The position numbers and the translations under genes were made by a program. Positions 33,058-44,401 of a stretch of DNA of 64,000 nt are shown piece by piece. A model generated the notes under the pieces. It had not been told where the DNA came from. It saw nothing but the letters and a program-made list of their open reading frames with translations, and made no database searches. The stretch's first letter is position 1; each line of letters begins with the position of its first letter. The stretch comes from Cuscuta epithymum (Eukaryota; Streptophyta; Magnoliopsida; Solanales; Convolvulaceae). Location of the stretch: NCBI GenBank assembly GCA_945859915.1, contig CAMAPF010000119.1, positions 372,001 through 436,000 of the forward strand, read 5' to 3'.

Positions 33058-34860
33058 GGTTGATTGTTAATGGAGAAGAGAAGAATGAGATGGGAAGAGC
33101 TGAGGGGAGAGGTTAAAACTTGGTAACGTAAACATGCTCACATGTGTACTAAGTCTTTAACTCATAATATATATGTTTGTTAACAAAAACATTGAAACAT
33201 AAACAGGCCCCTGTGTTAGTACCCTCTTTCAAATGTAGGGATTTCAGATTGTCTTGCTAAGGTGAAGGGCCTGAACAAAAATTCTAGGGATTCCTATCAT
33301 TTGTGATAGGCACCCATCTCTACAATTATATAAGCATGAATATTCTTAGGAGGCATAGTGAGGAATTGAATAATCTATTGCCTCTACCACAAAAAGTCTC
33401 TAAAAGAAGTGTTTTCCAATGTTTCTACTGTTTGTCTCAACTCTCGGATAATATTAATTAAATCTGCTTTTTTCTTTCAAAAAATATAATAGTAGCCTTA
33501 TTAAGTGTGAAATGGGATTCCTTAGTCCTTACCATTTCATAATAATCTCTAAATATAGCATAGCGTACATGAATTTTCTTACATTTCAGCAACCATATAG
33601 CTACCAAATCACAGAAGGGGGGGGGGGGGGAATGAAATTAAAACAGCCCCAAGTGTAAGTAAATGGCAGCAAGTCACCTACAATACTTCACATGGACATT
33701 TCACCAAACACATTGCAATCAAAATAAAACAAAGAGATACACAGAAATAAACAAGGAATACAAACAAAGGAGTGGGAAGAAGTACAAATGTAAACAAGGC
33801 AATTAAAATCCAACAAAGAAACAACACAATCAAGGAAAAGACTGATAATTTAGGAATGAATCGGACTTAATATCATATAGAGCAATATTCAAAGTATACT
33901 TCTCTTATCACGAAATTAAGTTCAAAATCATAACTTTATTCATTCATTAAATTTTTTCATTGTGCCTCATTCAACATTAGCTTATTTCAACATAAATAAC
34001 TTATGAGCAAAAATCTAAGTGTTCAATTGAATATAATATTTCATTCTACCGTAGTTTTTCATTTTTATAGCTTAACATTACTTCTAAGATGACATGTAGC
34101 AATAAAAATTAATATAGTAACAATATAACTTGAAATATATATTTGGAGAAGGAATAAACACAAACCTTAAATAAATCTGTAGCAAGATTTAAATGTAAAA
34201 GAAGTATTTGATTAATTAAGGAGAGACCTTCGGGAAACCTTGGCGGTGGCAGATCTGCTCGACTGCACAGGTCAAGACCACACCAGCGCCGACTCCTCAG
34301 CAAAGGCAGGGCGGAATAGATGGATCCACTTCGAGGCTTCATCAACAAGGGCAGACCTGCACTTTTCGAGCAGAATTTGGGCCTGCCACACCAGCAACGA
34401 CACGCCAGACATGGTTGGACGGAAAAAGAAGAGAGGGAGGGTGTGCCCAGGATTAAGAGCAAAGGAAGGTTTAAATATATTGTTAATTAATTGAGAAGTC
34501 CGAAATTCACTAATGAAAAGCAGATAGGCTTTGACGGCAAAGCTAACCCCGTAAGCCGATGCCTTAGCCATAACTGTTAAAACCTTCAACTCGGTATGCA
34601 CGTGGTACAATTACCTGATGCACGAGAGACACGGACATATTTTTTAAGACCACTATACCCTAACTATATTCATGCTTATATAATTGTAAAGATTTATAAT
34701 TTCTAAATGTTATACTTTTATGAAAATATTTTGAATAAGGAATATTTTGATATAATATTCATATTCAAAATAATTTCTTATTAAAGAATATCATTGTTCA
34801 AAGTTGGTAGTCATTGACTAATAAAAGTCAAATTGACGAACCTTTTCGGAATGGAGGGGG
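33058..34860. other. Sequence between aldolase fragment and copy A, probably Helitron body
   Basis: AT-rich with a G run at 33617-33630 and a GC-rich island at 34220-34460. The island has open frames on both strands but none I recognise. It could be another captured gene piece. Confidence 0.35.
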
Positions 34861-36463
34861 TATAAAATTCTCATGAATTTCTCCACTAAGGAGGGATTCC
34901 AACACAATTTCGAGAATGTTTTGATCTTTTTGTTGCAAGAAATGTGACAACATATTCGTTTAATGCAATACTTTCTTGCTCACTATAACCACAAAAAAAC
35001 AACATGTATGTCATTAAAGGTTTAAAACAATCCACACGTGTATTCATATGAATGTAATATACTGCAGTCGATACTTGTATTCCTATAGACACATATTTTT
35101 TCTGAAAGACTTTACATTTTAATTTAACACTTTATCTAAAATTATCCTTATTTGGTTTTGAATTTTAAAAATAAAAAAGAAGGGAAGCATTAAATATATT
35201 GTTACTTCAGGACTATTTTTGAAAAAAGTTACTCAGAGGTGTAGATAAATATATTTCAACATGAGATTATAATTTTAGCACTTGGATTTACTTTAAAAAT
35301 TTGAACCTAAAAACATGCAATTGATAAAACTTTATTTTAAAAAAAAAATATACAATATTGATGTCATATGAAAGTTCATAAAAATCATCAATTTTGATAT
35401 ATATTTTTATAAAAATTGGAATATATATAATAAGTTATAACAATTTAAAGTAAATTAGGGATTTTATTTCAAGTGAGTCTTAGTGTTAGTTCTCTACTAG
35501 GGTAATTTGTTGCGTAATTAGGGATTTTAAATTACGCCTGCCAACTGTTGCGTAATTTCTATCTCTCCTAGGGTGAATAAAGGTGGTGCCTTCCCACTCC
35601 CATAGTCCCATCGATGCTAATTCACTATAACAATTTCCAATACAAAAATATGGTTGTGTTGCTGCACATTTAGGTTGCAGCACATTAGTGACGGAGCCAA
35701 AGATTGTTTCAGGGAGGAGGGCGAGGCTTAATGAAGGCTAAGAATTATTATACATTTGCTCAAAATATAATACTAGTAATAATAATAATAAAAGTGTACT
35801 AAGTTAACACAAATTAATTCATCGCATGCATATTGCTTGACTTGTATCTATAATCTGGATAGATCAATCATACGAGTTTTAATTTGTTCATAATGTTATA
35901 TAATAATTTCATGTTGGAAAAATACGACCCCAAACCTTTTCCAGAATCATGAGCTCATAGACTCATGTACCCTTATCCACACTCATAATACATACTATCA
36001 CTTTCTTTTACCCGCACTATGTGAGAATACTTCATTCTACCTAACTCTATCATATCCTCTTCATCAAACGATATCTTTGAGCCTTCTTATTTCATAGGAA
36101 GGGTCTCACTTTTCTCTCTAAAGAGATTTTTCTACACACATATAGAGAATAATCTTAGACATCTCTAAAAATTATAAAATTCTCATGAATTTCTCCACTA
36201 AGGAGGAAATTTAACACAGTCTCGAGAATGTTTTGATCTTTTTATTGCAAGAAATATGACAATATATTCATCAAACTCAATACTTTCTTGCTAATTACAA
36301 CCATGAAAAGTTAACACAAGTGTCTTTAAAGGTCTAAAATAATCCACACTTGCTTTCAAATGAGTGTGGTACTGTTAGGAATATTTATTGCGAATCAAGC
36401 TTGTCTTAGGTCTTGTTAATAAATAGATTAGATTTTACCTTTTATGGTATTATTTATTATGTA

Positions 36464-36948
36464 CTACCTCCGTCCCACTAAGATTGGGACAAGAGAAGGT
36501 GACACAATTATTTAGAAAAGTGGGTTTGTGTGGTTGATATTAAATTGATAAAGTAAAATAATCCAACCTTTTAACGGTCTTCTTACAATAATCCAACCTT
36601 TTGGTTATTCATGAATAATCCAACCTTTGCACCTCATCTTCATTCAATGGTCCTTGACCGGTTGATGACCTGCTATTCACAGCTATTTTCTTATCTTTGC
36701 AAATCATTATACCATAAATTTCATCTTTCACAAAGATAATATTTTGCAAAGGTTGGATTATTCATGAATAATCAAAAGGTGGGATTACTGAAAGAAGACC
36801 GCTAAAAGGTTCGATTATTAGTTTCCATTTTCCCAATAAAGTAAGAATGGTTTAGATCCACACAAACTTTACCGAATTTGGTATGGGACAATGTTAGTGG
36901 GACTTCCCGAAAAGGTAAAATGGGACAATCTTAGCGGGACGGAAGGAG
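36464..36948. mobile_element. Stowaway-like MITE inside the solo LTR
   Basis: Ends CTACCTCCGTCCCACTAAGA and TCTTAGCGGGACGGAAGGAG are inverted repeats with TA duplications (36462-36463, 36949-36950). A second foldback is nested within it. Confidence 0.85.
36558..36819. mobile_element. Foldback MITE nested in the Stowaway-like MITE
   Basis: Arms AATAATCCAACCTTTTA and TAAAAGGTTCGATTATT pair, with long internal pairing around TTGGATTATTCATGAATAAT. Confidence 0.75.
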
Positions 36949-37318
36949 TAATAAGTAACCTAGAATAGGGAATAGGATCATTTAAGCCTTAGACCCATAT
37001 TCCTAGGCTAGTGTAATTCTCACCTGTACCAACGCCTATAAATATGCGTGTATGTTGTACAGGTCCAAATAATCAAGAGTCGATAATCAGCATATAGAAT
37101 TTACTCTGTACATTTCTCGATATAAATAGAATAAGTAAGGATTTCTCTGTTCTTATATTGTTAAATTATTATTTGAATCCTTCTTCTCTGTTTCATCGAT
37201 GAATTCCATTTAGTTGTTCGTTAGTCTACCGTTTTGGGTCCAACAGGTACACTGCATGCAGCCAGTACTTGTTTTCCTAGAGACATGTATATTTCCTAAA
37301 ATATTGTACCTTTTTGTT

Positions 37319-37654
37319 AGGCTAAAGGGTCAAATAGACCCATGTACTGGTCGTGTAAGCTCAATTCAGTCTCTGAACTAAAAAAGGTTCAATTTGCACC
37401 CCGAACCGACAAAAAATGGTTCAAATTTCATTTTTTACGGGTAAACAACCAGTCATTTTTTAATTTTTTAATTGTTTCTGTTTTTTAATTTTTTAGGGGT
37501 GCGGATCGGACCTTTTTACCGGTTGTTTAACCTTAAAAAATGAAATTTGAATCCCTTAGTTGCCGATTCGGGGGTGTGAATTGGACCTTTTTTTGTTAAT
37601 GGATTGAATTGAGCTTGCATGACCAGTACATGGGCCTACTTGACCCTTAAGCCT
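37319..37654. mobile_element. Foldback MITE (336 bp)
   Basis: Inverted arms AGGCTAAAGGGTCAAATAG and GGGCCTACTTGACCCTTAAG extend about 140 bp each, including the ATGTACTGGTC / GACCAGTACAT pair. It has no coding content. Confidence 0.8.
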
Positions 37655-38011
37655 TTATTTTAACACTAAATCTAAATTTAATTTATCCTTAATTGACATT
37701 GATATTTAAAAAGAAGGAGAGCATTTAATATATTGTAAGTAGTAGCATTAATTTGTTTTTGGACTAGCTCATCTACTGTGTACCATTGTGGACTAGGGGT
37801 GGGACTTTGGAATCAAGAACCGGGGAATCGTTGGAATCAAGAACCGTTAAAAATCGGTTTAGTTCGATTCCTACACTTGAGTTATAAATTGTTAATAATT
37901 CGGTTCGTATTCTTTGTTAATGGTTCGGTTCCTAATTTCTACAAAAAGATGTTTACAAAACCGTTAAGGAACCGTTATTAAAAAAATAAAATAAAATTGA
38001 AAGTATAACTA

Positions 38012-38377
<366 letters not shown>

Positions 38378-38392
38378 TAATCGATGATATTT

Positions 38393-38429
38393 CCATCATT
38401 TGCTATGGAGCCAAGGATTCATTATTTTC
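38393..38429 (+). mobile_element. SINE 5' fragment
   Basis: CCATCATTTGCTATGGAGCC through ATTCATTATTTT matches the 5' end of the SINE family. The rest is missing. Confidence 0.65.
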
Positions 38430-40239
38430 ATATATGAATATATGAAAATAATAAAATGCATACTTTACTTTTTTGTAATATATTAGAAATATATAATGAA
38501 ATATTGTATATAATATATACTCCCTCGGTCCCGAATTGAATTGCAAACTTTCACCAGCACAAGAATAAAGGAATGATAATAAATGATATGTGCTTTTTAC
38601 ACTTTTACCCATCATGATGCCTTTAAATTTATGTGAAAAAAGTAAAAGTAAGGGTAACTTTGTCACTTTATTCTTATTTCCATACCTAAAATAGAAAATG
38701 GAAAATCATTTTGGGACAACCAAAATAGGAAATTTTGCAAAACAAATTGGGACAACCAAAGGCATTTAAACACTTTTGAAGCATGTTCCAAAATAGGAAA
38801 TTATCCAACTATATTTTTATACTCGTATATAATATAGAATAGAATGTGCGACTAGTCATCTAGGCGGGCGCCGTATAGTATCACCTAAGTGATATGGGGT
38901 CGGCTAACGCCGCGAATCGACTTATCGAGAAGTATGCACAATATAGAATGAGCTTGAACTATTGTGATTAAAATTTGACTTTTTAGATGGATTAATTTAT
39001 TTTCCACATAGAAGTTTAGTTCTTACGCATAATAGACAAGAAAGTTGTCATGCTTATTGTGAAAAATTACATGTTCCGCATGATATTTGTGAGGGAAGTA
39101 GACCACTTAAGCTTTACATGAAACCTGATATATTCAGAAAAAAAAAACATCTAGCTATATCAGTAGTAGAAACTAGCTAAGGAGCGCAGCTATAAAGCAG
39201 AAAAGCATTGCTACAAATACCACAGTTTGAAATCAGAATGTAATCAATCTTAGTGTGGTTTGGTTTGGATCAAGAAACTGATATAGAAAAAATTCAAAAA
39301 TCGTGACAGATGAATCCACATTCTTAAGAGTTGCATATATAGTAAAGAAAGAATTGAGAACATAAATGAGTTGGTAAAGACAAAGGTGAAAAAAGATTCA
39401 GCAATGTCAGTGCATTTCGGATAGCATATTGAGTCATGGAAAATTCTAAAGGTAACCCAAAATGAGGTACCCCATTTGTCCCCACCCTAATGGTTGGTCA
39501 TAAATGGGGCGATTCTTTTTAATAGGGCACCACTTAAATGAGTTAGTCCATTTTGGGGTACTTTAGGAAAGCTCTTGAGTCATTACTATTTTGATTGTTT
39601 TTGTTGAGGATCTTCTTGAAAAAGATCTTTTTGAGAGAGCACCTTACATAGTTACATCAATTTTCTGAATTGCAGATAAATTATAAGAGCCGATTTTATC
39701 CTATTTCTGCCATAAATCCCATAATACTCCCACTTAAGTCTAGTATTTTGAGTTCACCACTATCTCTTTTTCTAGAGTTTGAATGCCTGATAATGTTGTT
39801 TTTGTTGTTGTGAGCTTTTGCGGCTCTCGGATATTGTTGTTGTTGTTTGAATGTCTCATAATGTGTGAAAGAATAGAATATGACAAAAATTGTTCTAAAA
39901 ACATATGATTAAAATTAACGAAATAAAATTTGATACAATGAATATGTGAAAAGCGATAGAAGCAAAACATATCAATACAAATTGAACCCTAATTGTTGAT
40001 TTGTTTCTTAAAACAATCCAAATGCTCTAAGAGAACAGATTAACAGAATAAGAGAATTTGATTTGAAATTCTACTTAGCGGAGTGGAAATTGCTCGTAAA
40101 ACACTTGGGAGGTGTTTACTTCGTTGCTAAAGTTACAGTTAGGTTAGTAAGACAAGTGAAGTAAACATGCACGCTGCTTAAAAAGATGCTTACTAACCGA
40201 AAGAGGTGTTTAAAGTGTCTCTTACTAAGCATACCACCT
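38430..40239. other. Intergenic, AT-rich
   Basis: One Stowaway-like end (ACTCCCTCGGTCCCGAATTG) is at about 38519, with related TGGGACAACC words up to 38760 but no clear partner. TTGTTGTTG simple repeats are at 39795-39850. No gene is recognised. Confidence 0.4.
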
Positions 40240-40660
40240 AGTGTTGGACTCGGGTCGGGCCGGGTCCGGGTCGGGCCTAGGCCCGACCGGGCTTTTGATG
40301 TTTGGGGTGAAGGCCCGGGACCGGCCCGGGTTACCACCAGGGTCGAGCCGGGTCCATGCTATTTTTTTTTCTTTTCTAATTAACCCTCGACCCCCCCTAC
40401 CCCCACCACAACCCCCCCCCCACCCCAAAAAAAAGACATCCAGCCCAACTCAGGAAAAGGCCCAAAAAAATAAAAAAAAAAAAGACCCGAACTGGGCCCG
40501 GGACCGGCCGGGCCATTTCCAAAGAGTGGGCCGAACCGGGACCGCCCACCCTAACCCCCGGGACCGGGCCTAGGCCCGGAACCATAACCAGTTCACCGGG
40601 CCAGGCCGGGCCCGCACAGTAGCAGGTCGGGCCGGGCGGCCCGACCCGATTCCAAGACTA
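40240..40660. mobile_element. GC-rich hAT-type MITE (421 bp)
   Basis: Ends TAGTGTTGGACTCGGGTCGG and CCGACCCGATTCCAAGACTA are inverted, with a perfect 8-bp duplication ATACCACC (40232-40239, 40661-40668). The subterminal GGCCGGGTC-type repeats resemble those of the element at 12226-13068. Confidence 0.9.
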
Positions 40661-40668
40661 ATACCACC

Positions 40669-41681
40669 CCCATGTATTAATTAAGCGGCACTTTAAGCTT
40701 TTTCAGTTTTCGAATTTACCCTTACCCTTTGCCATTGCCCTATTGTTACTCCTCTACCCGCTACCCTCTATCCCCTCCTCTTTTCAAGAGACAAGAGGAT
40801 AATGCAACTACCTCCCCTATTCCCTCCTCCCTTCCCCACAACTACACCTTCATTCCCTCCTCCCCTACTCTTTACAATCCAACTTGAGGTTCACACTTTC
40901 TATACACACTTGCAGTCTTACACAATTGATTTTTTCTTCTCTTTATTCTTTTCTATCTTTCCCTTCATCACATTCTTCTCTGTTTTGTAGGACATAAATC
41001 TATGTAATTGAAAACTAACTTTGGAAATGGATCTAAAATCAACCACCACTTACGTTGTCTTTCTCCTATTTTTTATCCCTCATTCGTCCACTACTCCACT
41101 TCCATGATTCCATCTAGGTTTAATTTCTGTACATTTATTTTATTTTTCTTGGATTTGGTATTTCAAATTGCTGCTCAGTAGGGAGCATCCCCTCTGGCAT
41201 CTTCACATCTGGGTTGCGTAGCATATTCTTTTTAACTGGAAAAAGCCAATTCCCAATAGCTTTTTGATTGGCTTCAACTGGTTTTTTGTGTTGTCTAGTG
41301 TTTGGCGTGTATTACAATTTACAGCAGTGATTTCCCCGCCAGATTCTGGATCAACCTGCCGGTTCGATATGTTTTTTACTACAAAGTATTTACTAATCTG
41401 TATTTGGTACTCAAATTTACCAGGTGCCTCAATGACACTAAAAACGGTTTTTAAAAGGATTTATTTGCACCTCAACAAATTTTTAGGGGCTAAATGCACC
41501 TAGTGGAATGTTAACAGCATATTGCCACCCTTTCCCTAAGAAAATATGAAAAGACTTCAATTAATTATAATTACAATTACAATTTTGATTAGAAATAAAC
41601 CTTTGATCTCCTCCACCACATATCATTCCAATAAAACCAAACGCCCAATGTAGAATTCACTCACAAAACAAAGCTTAAGAT
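40669..41681. other. 3' flank of the BTB gene
   Basis: Pyrimidine-rich then AT-rich, with no reading frame of interest. The BTB gene's 3' UTR would lie in the last few hundred bases. Confidence 0.4.
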
Positions 41682-43079
41682 TCAGGAAACCAAAACTGCA
41701 CCAGAGAAATGGGAGCTTTGCCACACCTCAATTCCCTCGGCATCTTCTCTGGTAACGAAGAGCCTATCTCCACCACCCTCAATCTTCTTGATTGTCCCTC
41801 TTTCTGAATCCCGGGCTTTATCCACGAAGTTTCTCCTGTACATTCCTTCAGAGAAATCTCCATCATGTGGTTCTTTGATTCTTGACCATACCTCCAACTC
41901 TCCTCCTCTCCCCACGAACACTTGTTTTCTGTAACAATGAATCAAAAAACTATTCGCGACGCCGCCACTATTTTCTGTATATCTCAAACTGGGGTTCTTC
42001 TCCTTCAGATAAATCCAAGGATCTTCACTTAGTTTCCGAAGATCCGCCACTGCCAAATCGCCGGACTTGGAACAGAGCTTGAACAATGTCAAATCCTCTG
42101 GGTCAACACCCACGTCGGCGAATGCGTCACCAAATCTGCTACTGCGGCCAGATCCCGGTTCGTTCGTCTCCCATACAACGCCACCGGTTCTCGGGTCCCA
42201 TAACCGTACATATCCGGAGTACCCGAACCCACCCCCAGATATGGAACTCCCGACTAAGACCCCGATCTTTGGCACATATGTCATCTTTCCGATGACGGTC
42301 GTTTTCGCTGACTTTCCAGATTGTCGTCCCAATTCCATAGTTGCTTTCATTGTGGATTTATCCACCACGAGAATGCAATTCTCTTTGTGCTGACACTCAA
42401 AGGAGGCGAACACAGAGTCAACACAGTCGGCAATGGCGTGGACCTGCCCATTGTAGATTCTCGGGTCGGACGGGTCAGTCCACTCTGTCGACCCGATTCG
42501 GCGCCCGTTCGCCAAGCTGTAAAAATGTAGTCCCGAATCTAAAACCGACCCGATTGCCGCTACATCAGGGCAAACCCTACGAATCGAACTAATATCATCC
42601 AGATGTGTCCTTATAGTTGCAGAGTGACTCAAACTCCAATCGAAGATCGATATCTGACCGCCGTGAGCAATCCAAACTGATCCGTCGGAGTCAATAGCGT
42701 TGAAGTCCGATATGATGCCGTCGGAGGAAGGTCGTATGGTGGTAAACAGTGAAGCGTCGATGCCGCTGAGCCGGCAAGGTGCCAGAGCCGATCTGAGGTG
42801 CGCCTCGATGCCGAAATAGACGGCTTCTTCGATGAGCTCCTGATTGGAGAACCGTCGGGCAGTGGAAGGTAGGCGGTTGGTTCGGAGGAGGGAGAGAAGG
42901 GCGGAGAAGATTTCCGGGTCACGGTCAATGAAAACCGGGTCATGCGAAGGGCGGTTGGATAAGGCCGATAACAGAGAATCCGGACCGCCGGACTGAAGTG
43001 TAGAGACAGTGGTCTCAAATAGCTTGCCGCCAACATTCAGTTTGACTCGCCCCTGAAGCTGGGAATTTGCAGCCTCCAT
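41682..43079 (-). CDS. BTB/POZ domain protein with WD40-like C-terminus
   Basis: Single exon. The frame opens 25 codons further upstream, but I choose the Met at 43079 because the conserved N-terminus begins just after it, giving 465 residues. Residues about 11-105 form a KCTD-like BTB_2 domain (VKLNVGGKLFETTVSTLQ, VFIDRDPEIFSALLSLLR). The rest is a WD40/YVTN-like part with SVWIAHGGQISIFDWSLSH, HLDDISSIRRV, YVRLWDPRTGGVVWETNEPG, FKLCSKSGDLAVADLRKL and GGGDRLFVTRE. Arrangement and motifs are those of Arabidopsis BTB/POZ proteins like At3g09030. Such proteins may act as CUL3 ubiquitin-ligase adaptors, which is inference here. The frame is intact. Confidence 0.9.
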   Translation of the reverse strand: MEAANSQLQGRVKLNVGGKLFETTVSTLQSGGPDSLLSALSNRPSHDPVFIDRDPEIFSALLSLLRTNRLPSTARRFSNQELIEEAVYFGIEAHLRSALAPCRLSGIDASLFTTIRPSSDGIISDFNAIDSDGSVWIAHGGQISIFDWSLSHSATIRTHLDDISSIRRVCPDVAAIGSVLDSGLHFYSLANGRRIGSTEWTDPSDPRIYNGQVHAIADCVDSVFASFECQHKENCILVVDKSTMKATMELGRQSGKSAKTTVIGKMTYVPKIGVLVGSSISGGGFGYSGYVRLWDPRTGGVVWETNEPGSGRSSRFGDAFADVGVDPEDLTLFKLCSKSGDLAVADLRKLSEDPWIYLKEKNPSLRYTENSGGVANSFLIHCYRKQVFVGRGGELEVWSRIKEPHDGDFSEGMYRRNFVDKARDSERGTIKKIEGGGDRLFVTREDAEGIEVWQSSHFSGAVLVS

Positions 43080-43333
43080 TAAAGGGGAGACTGAATTCCC
43101 ACGAAGCAAAGCTCGAAGTAAATTAGACAATGAGAAGAAGTAAAACCTGAGCAATATCGGAGAAAGGTCTGAATTGAGAATCGGATTTGGGATTGACTTT
43201 GATTTTCATTCGGCGAGGCACTTCAGCAAAACCTGGGCGTTGTTTGATTCCATATTGGGATTGACTTTAAAAGCAGCCATTTATTTTCTTTACAGAGTCG
43301 CGGAAATAGATAAGAACCCGTTCTCTTTCCCAC
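43080..43333 (-). promoter_or_regulatory. Proximal upstream region of the BTB gene
   Basis: About 250 bp separate the start codon from the MITE split by the Tat element. No clear TATA box is evident, apart from weak AAAATAAATGG on the minus strand near 43280. Any promoter further upstream is now displaced by 13 kb. Confidence 0.4.
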
Positions 43334-43610
43334 GGGCCTGTTTGGATGGAGCGTTTGGGAGTGTTAGTAATGGAAGTGTTAGTAAGTGTTAGTAAGGGCT
43401 CGGAAGGGAAGAGAAGTGTAAGTGTTAAACATAATTTTATCTTGTTTGGGAGAGTCAAATGAATGAAGTGTTAATAATGGAAGTGTTAAAGAAAGAGTAA
43501 AGAAAGAGTAAAGAGAAGAGATGAAAAAACAAACCATCAGACCCGTGGGAAAGACATTCGAAGTGGAATGTCGAAACATTTTATGTTTTTCGGGCAAATG
43601 AGAAGGGTAA

Positions 43611-44321
43611 TGATGGAGTATATGGCCCAAGAACCCCCGGCCCATAGACTCCTACTTCTCCTACACAAGTTCAAGGAGCCCAGGGAACAACTCAGGCCCA
43701 AAATGCAGCGGCCCAAGCCTCAACGTGGCCCAGGATACGCACTGGGGTGCCTTCGGCCTCCTTGGCCGGAGGCCCCAAACCTCACAGGGTAGCTTTCTCT
43801 GGCATAAAAGGCTACTGGGAGAAAACGGCGAAAAACATGAGCCTTCGGCATTATCGAGCCCTCGGCATCAGAGAAGCCCCCGGCTAAACCGTGCCTCCGG
43901 TCACACAGGGCCTTCGGCTACCCAGGGATCCTTGGCTACATGGAGCCCTCGGCAACACAAGGAGCCCTCGGCCAAGCACACTCAATCATCGAAGATTCCT
44001 TTTAGAGACAGCCAACCACCGCATTTAATGCCACGTCACATCCGCCAACCGCATTCAATGCGGTGAACGTACCACTGCCAGTGCCAACGATTGATGTGAC
44101 CCTTCGGCCGTTGGATTACTGACACGTGTCCTCTCATCGCATTTATTGCTACTATAAATAGCAGCCCATTTCTCCTTGTAAAACGGGATCTACATCTCAG
44201 CTCCACATCTCGAGTTCATTTAATAAAATCGACTCTCTCTCCTCCTATTTGCTCTGACTTCTCTCTAGTTATTTCCGCAATAACCCTTCGGATAAGATAC
44301 CCCCGGGTAGGCTATCCATCA
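43611..44321 (+). repeat. 5' LTR of the Tat element
   Basis: TGATGGAGTATATGGCCC to GGCTATCCATCA. It carries a G-box-like GACACGTGTC (44121-44130), a TATA box TATAAATA (44153-44160) and many CCTTCGG/CCCTCGG words in 43830-43980. Confidence 0.95.
44153..44160 (+). promoter_or_regulatory. TATA box of the Tat 5' LTR
   Basis: TATAAATA lies downstream of a palindromic G-box (CACGTG at 44123-44128). The RNA start would be about 30 bp on, near 44190. Confidence 0.7.
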
Positions 44322-44323
44322 TT

Positions 44324-44340
44324 TGGTGCTCTCGTTGAGA
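44324..44340 (+). other. Putative primer-binding site of the Tat element
   Basis: TGGTGCTCTCGTTGAGA begins 2 nt after the LTR, the right place for a PBS. I cannot assign the tRNA. Confidence 0.5.
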
Positions 44341-44401
44341 GGTCAGAACAAATCAAGTAAGAAACCCTCCCCCTCTACCAAATACAAAACGCTTACCAAA
44401 A

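Larger units (their letters stand above)
31440..35230 (+). repeat. Dispersed or duplicated repeat, copy A (interrupted)
   Basis: Segments 31440-31515, 31980-32390 and 34861-35230 match, in order, segments of copy B at 35690-37760 (for example ATGTTGGAAAAA.ACGACCCC, CATAGGAAGGGTCTCACTTTTCTCT and AATTCTCATGAATTTCTCCACTAAGGAGG). Copy A is interrupted by a foldback MITE and by about 2.4 kb including a Helitron end. Confidence 0.75.
36373..37245 (+). mobile_element. Copia solo LTR
   Basis: TGTTAGGAATATTTATTGCG to GGGTCCAACA is the same LTR family as 9813-10190. It is flanked by a perfect duplication GGTAC (36368-36372, 37246-37250), with no internal region. LTR-LTR recombination is the usual origin. 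It is lengthened by a Stowaway-like MITE at 36464-36948. Confidence 0.9.
35690..37760 (+). repeat. Dispersed or duplicated repeat, copy B
   Basis: It starts near GACGGAGCCAAAGATTG and parallels copy A to about 37760. It is interrupted by a copia solo LTR (36373-37245) and a foldback MITE (37319-37654), neither of which is in copy A, so these inserted after the copies separated. Confidence 0.75.

Noticed and set aside
34109..34610. Overlapping ORFs on both strands in a GC island
   Set aside because: No family recognised; noted only as a possible captured fragment.
43080..43154. Upstream Met at 43154 as the BTB gene start
   Set aside because: The 25 extra residues lie before the conserved N-terminus and look like leader translation; the Met at 43079 is preferred but not proven.
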